A program made the position numbers and the translations under genes. Below, piece by piece: positions 27,520 to 35,922 of a stretch of DNA of 64,000 nucleotides. Numbering within the stretch: position 1 is the first letter of the stretch; each line of letters begins with the position of its first letter. The stretch is from an uncultured Croceitalea sp. (GTDB taxonomy: Bacteria > Bacteroidota > Bacteroidia > Flavobacteriales > Flavobacteriaceae), in the NCBI GenBank assembly GCA_947495075.1, contig CANLXH010000001.1, positions 1,426,001 through 1,490,000 of the forward strand, given 5' to 3'. The notes under the pieces are model-generated. The model made no database searches and had not been told where the DNA came from. It saw nothing but the letters and a program-made list of their open reading frames with translations.

Positions 27520-27531
27520 ATTGTTAGAAAA

Positions 27532-29436
27532 ATGTGTGGAATAAATGGATTCATAACAAATAAAGAAATTTCCAAAAAGGATTTATCTGAACAAATTGAA
27601 TCTATGAACAATACCATATTTCACAGGGGACCTGATGATGATGGGGTATTTTGCAGCATAGAAAGAGATTATTCCATAGCAATGGGAATGAGAAGGTTGG
27701 CAATAATAGATTTAGATTCTGGAAAACAACCTATTTATTCTAAAGATAAACAGATTGTTATTGTTTTCAACGGTGAAATTTACAATTATCAAACTCTCAG
27801 AAATAAATTAATTAAAACTGGAGTTGAATTTGAAACAAAAAGTGATACAGAGGTTATATTGAAATTATATGAAATAGAAGGGGAAAGCTCATTTTCTAAA
27901 TTAGATGGAATGTTTGCTTTTAGTATTTACGACAAAAAAAAATCAAAAGTATATATTGCACGTGACTTTTTTGGTGAAAAGCCTTTGTACTATCATATAA
28001 ACGAAAATAACTTAATTTGGGCATCAGAGCTAAAATCTATAACTCCATTTCTCACTAGCAAACCTAAAATATCTAAAACTGGATTAAACCTATACCTTAG
28101 ATTAACTTACATTCCAGCACCCAACACTATTTTTGAAGGTGTTCATAAACTAAAAGCCAATCATTATATTTCATACGATATAAAATCCAGAATACTTAAA
28201 AAGAATATAATTCATCCAGATGTTGTTCTATCTAAAAAAAACAGTATTTCATTCAATGATGCAAAAAAATCAGTAAAAGAACAGGTTGAAGAAACTGTTC
28301 TTAGTAGATCTGTATCAGATGTTTCTATTGGTACATTTTTGTCTGGAGGCGTTGATTCTTCAATTGTTTCTTCATGCTTGGCAAAAAACTTAAATGAAAA
28401 AATAAATACTTTTTCAATAGGCTTTAAAAAAGCTTCTTTTGATGAATCTAATAAATCTAGAATAATTGCAAAATTAATAAATAGTAATCACCATGAATTT
28501 ATCATTGATGAAAATGATTTAAGAAATGACATACATAGTATTTTGAATAATTTTGACGAACCATTTTCAGACCCTGCCGCCCTACCTACATATATGGTAT
28601 CTAAAAAGACCAGTGAGCATGTGAAAGTTGCTTTAACCGGAGATGGAGGAGATGAGGTGTTTGGTGGGTATAACAAATACTACATAGGTAAACTAAATAA
28701 AAAATATACTTCTATTATTCCAAAAGCCCTGCATAATAGTTTTAATTCTGCTATATCTCCTTTATTGAAAACATCTGACGACCAAAAGGGAAAAAAATAT
28801 AGAATAAAAAAATTACTTAATTCCATCAGCTATAATGGAGATTATTATTGGGATATTATTTCACTTGGAAACACTGCAACTCAATTAAAGAGTTTACTAA
28901 TAGAAAAATTACAAGTAAAAAATATTTTTAATGAATATAAGGAGATTTTGGGTATTAAAAAGCCAATCTCTTTAACAAACTATCGTTTTATAGACAAATT
29001 CTTAAGTCTCGAGGGTGGCATGCTACCAAAAGTCGATAGAACTAGCATGCTTACTTCCATTGAGTGTAGAGCACCCTTACTAAACAAAGACTTATGGGAT
29101 TTCACCAATTCTTTGCCAGAAGAATATTTATTAAAGGGATGGAATAAAAAGTATATTTTAAAAGAAGCTTTTAAATCTGAATTTCCACGAGATTTTTTGG
29201 AAAAAAGCAAACAAGGGTTTAATGTGCCAGTAGGTGATTGGTTAAGATCAATTTTAAAATCTGAACTAGAAAGTTATATTGAACCAAAATTCTTAGAAAA
29301 ACAACAGATTTTTAATAGTGATTATTTAAACGCTTTAGTAAAAAACCACCTTTCAGGAAAAGAAGATAATTCAGACAGTGTATGGAATATTTACTGTTTT
29401 CAAAAATGGTATTGTAATACTTATTCTAAGCTCTAG
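27532..29436 (+). CDS. asnB: AsnB-like glutamine amidotransferase 2
   Basis: The 634-residue protein begins MCGINGFI with Cys2 available as the glutaminase nucleophile. It has FHRGPDDDGV near 31, FNGEIYNYQ near 80, PP-loop SGGVDSSIVSS near residue 270, and TGDGGDEVFGGYNKYY near 369. The family is asparagine synthetase, but its place between a GT4 gene and a formyltransferase gene suggests it amidates a uronic acid carboxyl in the polymer precursor. It is clearly diverged from the copy at 12411 (31 residues longer), so the two may act on different sugars. Confidence 0.88.
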   Translation: MCGINGFITNKEISKKDLSEQIESMNNTIFHRGPDDDGVFCSIERDYSIAMGMRRLAIIDLDSGKQPIYSKDKQIVIVFNGEIYNYQTLRNKLIKTGVEFETKSDTEVILKLYEIEGESSFSKLDGMFAFSIYDKKKSKVYIARDFFGEKPLYYHINENNLIWASELKSITPFLTSKPKISKTGLNLYLRLTYIPAPNTIFEGVHKLKANHYISYDIKSRILKKNIIHPDVVLSKKNSISFNDAKKSVKEQVEETVLSRSVSDVSIGTFLSGGVDSSIVSSCLAKNLNEKINTFSIGFKKASFDESNKSRIIAKLINSNHHEFIIDENDLRNDIHSILNNFDEPFSDPAALPTYMVSKKTSEHVKVALTGDGGDEVFGGYNKYYIGKLNKKYTSIIPKALHNSFNSAISPLLKTSDDQKGKKYRIKKLLNSISYNGDYYWDIISLGNTATQLKSLLIEKLQVKNIFNEYKEILGIKKPISLTNYRFIDKFLSLEGGMLPKVDRTSMLTSIECRAPLLNKDLWDFTNSLPEEYLLKGWNKKYILKEAFKSEFPRDFLEKSKQGFNVPVGDWLRSILKSELESYIEPKFLEKQQIFNSDYLNALVKNHLSGKEDNSDSVWNIYCFQKWYCNTYSKL

Positions 29437-29465
29437 TCAGTTTTTAAGCAAGAACTATTTCAAAA

Positions 29466-30254
29466 ATGGATATTTTAATTCTAACAACAAATATAGAGGG
29501 CAGCGCTGCTCTAAATCTTAGAGAGCTATTAAAATCTGATACAATTTCCGTTAAAATGGTAATCTACAATAAGGGTGAAATTTTAAACAAAAAAAAATAT
29601 TATCATAAAAGAATAAAAAAAGTATTAAAAGTTGGTATTTGTGGAGCTCTAAATGGTATAAGAATGAGAAAATGGTATATAGATGATGTGCTTCCATATT
29701 TAAAAAATGATTCTATAGATGTTATTTGTAAAAAAAATAATATTCCTTTTAAAACTACTCCAAGTATCAATTGTAGTAAAACAATTGAACTTTTTAAAAT
29801 GGCTAATGCAGACTTAGGCTTAAGTATTGGCAACACTTACATTACAAGCAAGATATTTACTGTCCCAAAGCTGGGGATGCTAAACATACATTATGAAGAA
29901 TTACCAGATTACCAAAATGCGACAGGTATAATTTGGCAGATTTACAACAGGTCAAATAAAACAGGTTTCACCATTCATAAAATAGATAAGCATATAGATA
30001 CTGGACCAATATTTTATAAGGAAAAAATAGATTTGGTTTTTAAAAAGAATCTTAGGGAGACAGTTTCTTATAACTACTCTAGAGTTCTTCAAAAATCAAC
30101 CAAAAGCCTACGTAGGGTTATAGAAAATTTCGATTACTATCATAAAAATAGTATTATGCAATGTAATGGCAACACCTACACAACACCAACAATAACTCAA
30201 TATTTAAAGATTAAAAGAAATTTTAAACTCTTAAGGGATAATGTTGAAAAATGA
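29466..30254 (+). CDS. Sugar N-formyltransferase (formyl transferase domain)
   Basis: The 262-residue protein contains the formyl-transferase fold with its catalytic Asn, His and Asp. These are visible in GMLNIHYEELPDYQNATG near residue 138 and in HKIDKHIDTGPIFY near 175. The N-terminal half is shorter and different from Fmt, and the size fits the WbkC/VioF-type enzymes that N-formylate amino sugars using N10-formyl-tetrahydrofolate. A plausible acceptor is the 4-amino sugar predicted from the dehydratase and aminotransferase. It is the last gene of the plus-strand operon. Confidence 0.85.
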   Translation: MDILILTTNIEGSAALNLRELLKSDTISVKMVIYNKGEILNKKKYYHKRIKKVLKVGICGALNGIRMRKWYIDDVLPYLKNDSIDVICKKNNIPFKTTPSINCSKTIELFKMANADLGLSIGNTYITSKIFTVPKLGMLNIHYEELPDYQNATGIIWQIYNRSNKTGFTIHKIDKHIDTGPIFYKEKIDLVFKKNLRETVSYNYSRVLQKSTKSLRRVIENFDYYHKNSIMQCNGNTYTTPTITQYLKIKRNFKLLRDNVEK

Positions 30255-30267
30255 TATCGTCATTTTT
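30247..30267. terminator. Candidate weak bidirectional terminator
   Basis: AAAAATGA and TCATTTTT form an 8-bp stem with a 5-base loop, overlapping the stop codon of the formyltransferase gene (30252-30254). It ends just before the stop of the converging acyltransferase gene. Only two G:C pairs make it weak, but its position between convergent genes fits. Confidence 0.45.
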
Positions 30268-30271
30268 ACAA

Positions 30272-31366
30272 CTATGTATTCTTTTTGCCCATTTTTTGAC
30301 TTAAAACCATAAATGGTTTTTCTACCAACAAAAAGTAGATGCTCATTAACATTATTCCTAGGGGTATAAATATTGAGGCTTGAATTAAATATGTCCACTC
30401 AAAAGATTCTCCAATATTAAACTTATTTCCCAAAACTTTTGTCATTAAATAAAAAAGAGGGTAATGCAACAGATATAAGGAATAACACATTCCTCCTATT
30501 ACAGTAATAAGTTTGGCATTTAAAAATTTCTTCAAAAGAATAACATTAAAACTTGAAGTAATAACTCCTATAAGACAAATAAATCTTGTGGGGTTATTCG
30601 TAGTCGAAAAAAATGTGATAATACATCCTAAAAAAATAAAATCCCAAATGTATGATTTATTAAATTTTAAATTCAAATATAAATCTGCAGCAATAATACC
30701 AGATAGAAAAAATACCATGTAATCATTCAAAAACTCAAATGGTAGTATATCTAAATATAAAGAACTCAATAACAATAAGAGGTAGATAAATGCACGCCAA
30801 ATAGGACTGTCAAAAAACTTTACAATAAAAATTAAAATTGGCATTATAAGGTAAAATTGTACTTCTATCTCTAAGCTCCAAGCAACAGGTAATATATAGC
30901 TGGCTGCATCAAACCAACCATTATGAACATAAAAAAACGAAGCTAAATAGCTTTCTAACAAAAATGAAAAATTTTTTTCTTGAAGTATTAAATGAACTAT
31001 CAAAAAAATAGTAATGGCAATTATATATGGAGGCTCAATCCGAATTAATCTACGTGTGAAATATTTTTTAAGACTAATAGACCCTTTTGCTTTTTTTAAA
31101 AATGGTAAGGTCAAAATAAATCCACTGATTGCAAAAAATAAATGAACGCCAAAGTTGCCCTGTAAAAGAATATGTCTAAATGTATTTTCCTGGTCAATAA
31201 TTGTTCTATCGAAACTCTTGTTTTGCGCTAATAAAGCCCCACTAAAATGTACTAACATAACTGGCATAATGGCAAAAAAACGCAAAGCATCTATTTCAGG
31301 GATAAACCTCTGTGAAGACTTTCTTTCAAAACTTTTTAGGTTAACAGATTTTAAAATATTCTTCAT
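30272..31366 (-). CDS. Acyltransferase-3 family membrane O-acyltransferase
   Basis: The 364-residue protein has about ten membrane segments. Family motifs are RFIPEIDALRFFAIMPVMLVHF at residues 20-41 (short form: EIDALRFFAI), FAISGFILTLPFL near 80, RRLIRIEPPYI near 108 and YSLYLLHYPLFY near 296. These proteins add acetyl or other acyl groups to surface sugars. It has a separate promoter-like box at 31395-31402 and a 114-base gap from the decoration operon upstream, so it may be independently expressed. It converges on the formyltransferase gene. Confidence 0.9.
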   Translation of the reverse strand: MKNILKSVNLKSFERKSSQRFIPEIDALRFFAIMPVMLVHFSGALLAQNKSFDRTIIDQENTFRHILLQGNFGVHLFFAISGFILTLPFLKKAKGSISLKKYFTRRLIRIEPPYIIAITIFLIVHLILQEKNFSFLLESYLASFFYVHNGWFDAASYILPVAWSLEIEVQFYLIMPILIFIVKFFDSPIWRAFIYLLLLLSSLYLDILPFEFLNDYMVFFLSGIIAADLYLNLKFNKSYIWDFIFLGCIITFFSTTNNPTRFICLIGVITSSFNVILLKKFLNAKLITVIGGMCYSLYLLHYPLFYLMTKVLGNKFNIGESFEWTYLIQASIFIPLGIMLMSIYFLLVEKPFMVLSQKMGKKNT

Positions 31367-31394
31367 TATAGTTAAAATAATTTTTTGCTGGTTA

Positions 31395-31402
31395 CAAACG
31401 TA
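31395..31402 (-). promoter_or_regulatory. Putative -7 promoter box for the acyltransferase-3 gene
   Basis: On the minus strand this reads TACGTTTG, an exact TAnnTTTG match, 28 bases upstream of the start at 31366. No convincing -33 element is seen at standard spacing. Confidence 0.45.
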
Positions 31403-31480
31403 TAGTATTACAAAATAAGAGAAAAAAATATACGATAAAGCAATGATAAATTAAGCTGAAATATTCTCCTTTAGTAAAGT

Positions 31481-32719
31481 TTACAATATAATTTCTTTTT
31501 TAAATTTTTCTCCTACCAGCAAATATCGCTTACCTATTTCATCTTTGTAAACCTCAACAGTATTAAGATATTGAGGCTTAGAAAACAAAATATCATAAAG
31601 TACACCTCTAATATCATTAAAATCAATAGAGTCCATTTCAATCTTTTCAAACAAAGTTAAATCAATATCATTAACATCCTTAATTTTAAAAGATGGTACT
31701 ATATTATCATTGTCTTTCCAGCCTAAATTCTTAAAATGATATTTAAATCTTGAGTAAAGCAAATTGAATTCTTTCTCTCTTAAAAACTGCTTAAAAGAGT
31801 AAAAGAAAGTTAAGTAGTTACCTATTATGAGGCTTTTTAAAGAGGTCTTGTCATAAATAATATGGTTTTCAAAAAAATAAGTTTCATTGGACCATCTTGT
31901 TTTATACTCATATGTGCCTTTAGAATAATCAAAAACTTCTATTCTATTATCAAAACACCATTGCATTATATACATAATTAACAAATGACCCATATTATAT
32001 TTTCTAAAATCTATATCGAAAGTAGTAATTGCGAAAAATAAGTCTTTTTTCGAGACAAAACATATTGAAACTGCTATTGGTTCGCCGAATGCGTAAATAA
32101 CATTTAAGCTGGCTGTTTTATCTAAAATCATTTCATAACAAAGCTCTCTATAGTAGTCTCTATCCCTATAAATATCATTATCCATACCAAGTGACCCCCA
32201 TCTTTTTTGAATAAGTGCGAGCATTGCATTAAAAATTTTATGATATTCATCTTTTGATATTACACCGTAAAAAACTTTGAACTCGATTTCAAAATTATTG
32301 GTTAATCGCTTATTCCACTTTCTTATATTATTTCTACTTTTTCCTGAAAAATGATTTAAGAAAAAATCTTCAAAATCATTAAACTGCGAGATTCTTGTCA
32401 GATAACCTTTATATTGTTTTACCTTCTTTATTTTTATTCTATTTGGTAAGTTAAGTCTGTTATTTTCATAACCTAAATAGGGTAAAACATCAAAAAGCAC
32501 AAAAACTTTGCCTTTAAAATCTTTGAATGTATTATCAATAGAGTAAAAAATACCATTGGTAAGGTTTCTACCTACATTAAAAAAATATAAAGAGTATTTA
32601 CTCTTAACAAAAAGAATTGGTTTAATAAATTCAAATAGATAAGTATCAGATGGTTTCTTAAAATATTTAAGCCATGTCTTAACAAAAATCTTACTTACAA
32701 AAGGGTTATCACTAATCAT
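31481..32719 (-). CDS. FemAB/GNAT_6-like acyltransferase, family member 2 of 3
   Basis: The 412-residue protein shares ordered blocks with the proteins at 33734 and 8226. These are QYKGYLTRISQF near residue 106, SRNNIRKWNKRL near 131, YYRELCYEMI near 190, DYSKGTYEYKTRW near 265 and ENHIIYDKTSLKS near 282. It carries an extra C-terminal region of about 100 residues also present in the 33734 protein. The fold is likely a double-GNAT (CelD/FemAB-like) transferase. It ends the decoration operon, 10 bases after the deacetylase gene. An acyl or aminoacyl transfer to a free amine or hydroxyl is the likely reaction; the substrate is unknown. Confidence 0.65.
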   Translation of the reverse strand: MISDNPFVSKIFVKTWLKYFKKPSDTYLFEFIKPILFVKSKYSLYFFNVGRNLTNGIFYSIDNTFKDFKGKVFVLFDVLPYLGYENNRLNLPNRIKIKKVKQYKGYLTRISQFNDFEDFFLNHFSGKSRNNIRKWNKRLTNNFEIEFKVFYGVISKDEYHKIFNAMLALIQKRWGSLGMDNDIYRDRDYYRELCYEMILDKTASLNVIYAFGEPIAVSICFVSKKDLFFAITTFDIDFRKYNMGHLLIMYIMQWCFDNRIEVFDYSKGTYEYKTRWSNETYFFENHIIYDKTSLKSLIIGNYLTFFYSFKQFLREKEFNLLYSRFKYHFKNLGWKDNDNIVPSFKIKDVNDIDLTLFEKIEMDSIDFNDIRGVLYDILFSKPQYLNTVEVYKDEIGKRYLLVGEKFKKEIIL

Positions 32720-32729
32720 TAAAATAAGT

Positions 32730-33716
32730 TTATGATATATTATTTAGCTTATTTGCTAAATTGGTCATTGTAATACTTTCAAAGCCATATTTATTATTCA
32801 AAAATTGATAATGCTTCAAAATAGCTTCAAGGATTAAAAAATTATTATCTGTATTTTCTCCTAGGTTGTGTGGATGCCACCAAAGATGATATATTTCTTT
32901 TTTTCTAGCAGCACTCGTCATACATCGCTTTATCCTTTTAAGTTTTAAGAATTCTAAGAATTTTAGCTTATTGTTATAAGGCCTAAAAAAACGACTAGAT
33001 GGTATATTACACGGAAACGGAGATTTTAATTCTTGATGAGAATAAGTATGTGTTCCAGAAATATTAATATAGCAGTCCAAAGTCCTAGCAATCTTTTTTA
33101 ACAATGTGGTCGTTGAATCTTTTTCGGGTTTGTTAAACCAAATCTTCTCGGCTCCTCTGTACGACTTTATTCCATAATCAGAACAAAGCTTTAAATACTC
33201 TTTATTTACTTGATTTCTAGGAAAAATAAGAGACTCTATTTTAATATTTTGAGCATTTGCTATTTTAATCGCAGACTGCAAATCTCTTTCAAAATCTTCT
33301 TTAGTTTGACCTTCTTCTAAACAGTAGAAATGTGAAAAAGTATGACTCCCAACTTCATGATTTCGATTAGAATGAAGAAATCTTATCATTTCTGGAGCAT
33401 AATGGTATGGGTCATCTTCAGCTGATTCTTTTACACTTATAAAAGAATCAACATATGGTGATAAATTTTTATCATTATAACGAGGTTTAAGTTTGGGACT
33501 ATAATCTACTAAGTCTTTTTTACTTTTTGCAAACAAAAAACCCACTGTTGCAAATGTTGCTCTTACTTCATATAAATCGAATAGATCCACCATTCTTTTT
33601 AAAATAACAGGAACTTTAATTAGACTAGGTCCATAACTGTCTATAGTTCTTTTATCTCTTACTCCCCAGAATAATTCAAAATCAAGAGATATCACAAATT
33701 TACCTTGTTCTTCCAT
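32730..33716 (-). CDS. Polysaccharide deacetylase (NodB homology domain)
   Basis: The 328-residue protein has the NodB-type catalytic features. An early Asp lies in SLDFELFWGV near residues 10-19. The metal-binding H-x3-H is in VGSHTFSHFYC near 120-130. FPRNQVNKEYL near 168 is the usual Arg-containing motif, and WWHPHNLGE lies near 278. It lacks a signal peptide, so it should act in the cytoplasm, perhaps on a nucleotide sugar or lipid-linked glycan. It lies between the two large FemAB/GNAT_6-like genes with 10- and 17-base gaps, suggesting linked removal and replacement of an N-acyl group. Confidence 0.86.
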   Translation of the reverse strand: MEEQGKFVISLDFELFWGVRDKRTIDSYGPSLIKVPVILKRMVDLFDLYEVRATFATVGFLFAKSKKDLVDYSPKLKPRYNDKNLSPYVDSFISVKESAEDDPYHYAPEMIRFLHSNRNHEVGSHTFSHFYCLEEGQTKEDFERDLQSAIKIANAQNIKIESLIFPRNQVNKEYLKLCSDYGIKSYRGAEKIWFNKPEKDSTTTLLKKIARTLDCYINISGTHTYSHQELKSPFPCNIPSSRFFRPYNNKLKFLEFLKLKRIKRCMTSAARKKEIYHLWWHPHNLGENTDNNFLILEAILKHYQFLNNKYGFESITMTNLANKLNNIS

Positions 33717-33733
33717 TAGCTTTCCATTCTCTT

Positions 33734-34960
33734 TTAATGTTTAAAAGTTATTTGTTTACTGATACCGTTAGCAATTAGAACATAAACTTCAGTGTTTTTA
33801 TTCCAATATACAGTAACATTAGTTATAGGCTGTGGTTTTGAGTACAACAAATCATTAATAAACGATTTAATAGTATCATTCAAGGTATCTAATCCAATTA
33901 TATCGTAGTCATCATCCTCAATATCATCATTGAAATCTTTTAACTCATATTTTTCATTAGCTCTTTTATTTTTAGAAAACAAATTGGCTATTAAAAATTT
34001 GAATTTCACGTATGTTTCATTAATATTTTTTACTCTTAAAAATTGCTTAAACTTAAAATAATATATGATCCAAAGAGTTAACATTTTACATTTTAAAGAA
34101 CTTTTATCATATATAATATGATTCTCAAAACAATAGGTTTCGTTGGCCCATCTCAACTTATACTCATAAGTCCCCTTTGAATAATCAAGTACTTTTTTAT
34201 CATTCTCAAAACACCATTTAAGAATATTCATAATTGAAAGATGACCAAGATTGTATCTTCGATATGCAGTATCGAAAGTATTTACAGCATAGAAAAGTGT
34301 ATCGTTTGATAGAAATGATAATGAAATGGCTATAGGAATGTTATTATTACAAATAAAATGGATGATTGCTGTTCCATTTTTTATCATAGGAAAAAAAAGC
34401 TCTCTATAATATTCCTTTTTATTTACAATATCGTTATCTAATTTTAAATCTGTGAACCTTTCTTCTATCAATTCGAAAAGTTTATCCATTATATTGTCAT
34501 AGTCGGTACGGTCTATTTGTTTGTGTACAACATTGTATTTTATACGAAAATTAGTCTTAAGTTTTCTTTCATTTTTCCTAATCTTCATCCTCGAAGAAGA
34601 AGAATAATGATCTAAGAAGAAATCATCAAAACTAGAGTACTTGTCAATCCTAGTTAAATAACCACGGTACTGAGAAATTTTTTTAACTCCAACTTTATCA
34701 AATATAGTATTACCCGATTCACGTTGATAAGAAATAACGTCATATATTAACAAGACCTTCTTTTTATAATCTATGAACTTATTATGTAACTCATAATATA
34801 GACCATTAGTAATATTCCTACCAATATTAAAGTACAAAAACGGGATTTTTGTTTTAATAAATTGGATTGGGGTAATAAAATTAAATTTGAAACATGCTTT
34901 ATTTTGAGCGAAAAAGCTTGACCATATTTTGATGAAATCTTGAGTAAAAAATGGGTACAT
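33734..34960 (-). CDS. FemAB/GNAT_6-like acyltransferase, family member 3 of 3
   Basis: The 408-residue protein is closest to the one at 31481. Both have NIGRN-like or NVGRN-like openings near residue 45, then QYRGYLTRIDKY near 102, SSRMKIRKNERKL near 127, YYRELFFPMI near 187, DYSKGTYEYKLRW near 260 and ENHIIYDKSSLK near 278. The C-terminal extension contains an acidic patch (DDIEDDDYD near 347). The gene starts five bases after the SGNH gene stop and runs on to the deacetylase gene. It is probably cytoplasmic; no signal peptide is seen. Confidence 0.65.
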   Translation of the reverse strand: MYPFFTQDFIKIWSSFFAQNKACFKFNFITPIQFIKTKIPFLYFNIGRNITNGLYYELHNKFIDYKKKVLLIYDVISYQRESGNTIFDKVGVKKISQYRGYLTRIDKYSSFDDFFLDHYSSSSRMKIRKNERKLKTNFRIKYNVVHKQIDRTDYDNIMDKLFELIEERFTDLKLDNDIVNKKEYYRELFFPMIKNGTAIIHFICNNNIPIAISLSFLSNDTLFYAVNTFDTAYRRYNLGHLSIMNILKWCFENDKKVLDYSKGTYEYKLRWANETYCFENHIIYDKSSLKCKMLTLWIIYYFKFKQFLRVKNINETYVKFKFLIANLFSKNKRANEKYELKDFNDDIEDDDYDIIGLDTLNDTIKSFINDLLYSKPQPITNVTVYWNKNTEVYVLIANGISKQITFKH

Positions 34961-34965
34961 CTAAA

Positions 34966-35916
34966 TCATTTTTTAATGGGTAAATTAAGCCCAATTTTCT
35001 TTTTTTCTTTCAAGAAATCACAAATGCTTTTAGCAACTAATGATCTTCCATAATCGTTCCAGTGTCGATCATATATTAATGTAGTATTACGTTTAATGTT
35101 ATTTGCAAATTGAGCTCCATAATCGATGTATTGAATTTGTTCTCGTTCTAAATAATCCAGAAATGAGATATTTGTTTCTCTAGAGTCTAAAAGAAGAGTC
35201 ATTTTTGATTTATCAAAATCATATTTAGAAATTAAGGATTTAAAATTTTCTTGATATAATTTGTCATCTTTAATTAGGCCTTTTCTTTCTGCTAAGGGTG
35301 TCTGACCAATATTAAAATCTCTTAACAACTGTTTTATTGGATCAACCATTCCAATATTTAGTAAATAAACCAACAATTTAGAATGTCTTAAGAGCGGAAA
35401 AACAACTTGTCTTGGTGGAACCGTATATTCATTTCTTTGTAAATCATTTTTATATTTAACCTCAAATATTATTAAATCAATTTTTGAGAATTTTTCCTTT
35501 TTAACATGGTGCAAATATAATTGGTCTGCAAGGTCAAAAGAAGAATGTCCATACTCATAAACTTTAATTCCTGGGTATACATTTTCAATTTTTTTACCAA
35601 TTGAATTAAAGTAATCTTGGTGGAATCCTTCAATAAAAGAATCTCCTAAAATTGCAACTTCAATATTTTCACGTGTAGGTTCAAATTCAGTGTAGGAATT
35701 ATAGCCAGACTCATTAATATGATACTTAGAGAATTGTTGCCTTCTATTTCCATAAACTGCATATCCTTCTTGACCAGGTACCCATTTATAAACATTATCT
35801 TCATCTAAATACCAGGTTGGTGTATCATTCTGTAAATGAAATATTCTAACAAGTGCCTCTAGCACGAGAAATATCAAAAATGCATAAACCATTATTTTCC
35901 AAATCAGCTTTATCAT
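34966..35916 (-). CDS. SGNH-fold O-acetyltransferase partner (AlgJ/AlgX-like), copy B
   Basis: The 316-residue protein has one N-terminal membrane helix (residues 7-24) and a periplasmic SGNH domain. The nucleophile block is ILGDSFIEGF near residue 90. The C-terminal D-x-H pair is in YDRHWNDYG near 283, like the DTHW motif of AlgJ and AlgX. It lies six bases after the MBOAT gene at 35923, and such pairs move acetyl groups across the inner membrane and onto a polymer. It is one of two similar MBOAT/SGNH pairs in tandem. Confidence 0.8.
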   Translation of the reverse strand: MIKLIWKIMVYAFLIFLVLEALVRIFHLQNDTPTWYLDEDNVYKWVPGQEGYAVYGNRRQQFSKYHINESGYNSYTEFEPTRENIEVAILGDSFIEGFHQDYFNSIGKKIENVYPGIKVYEYGHSSFDLADQLYLHHVKKEKFSKIDLIIFEVKYKNDLQRNEYTVPPRQVVFPLLRHSKLLVYLLNIGMVDPIKQLLRDFNIGQTPLAERKGLIKDDKLYQENFKSLISKYDFDKSKMTLLLDSRETNISFLDYLEREQIQYIDYGAQFANNIKRNTTLIYDRHWNDYGRSLVAKSICDFLKEKKKIGLNLPIKK

Positions 35917-35922
35917 ATGTTC

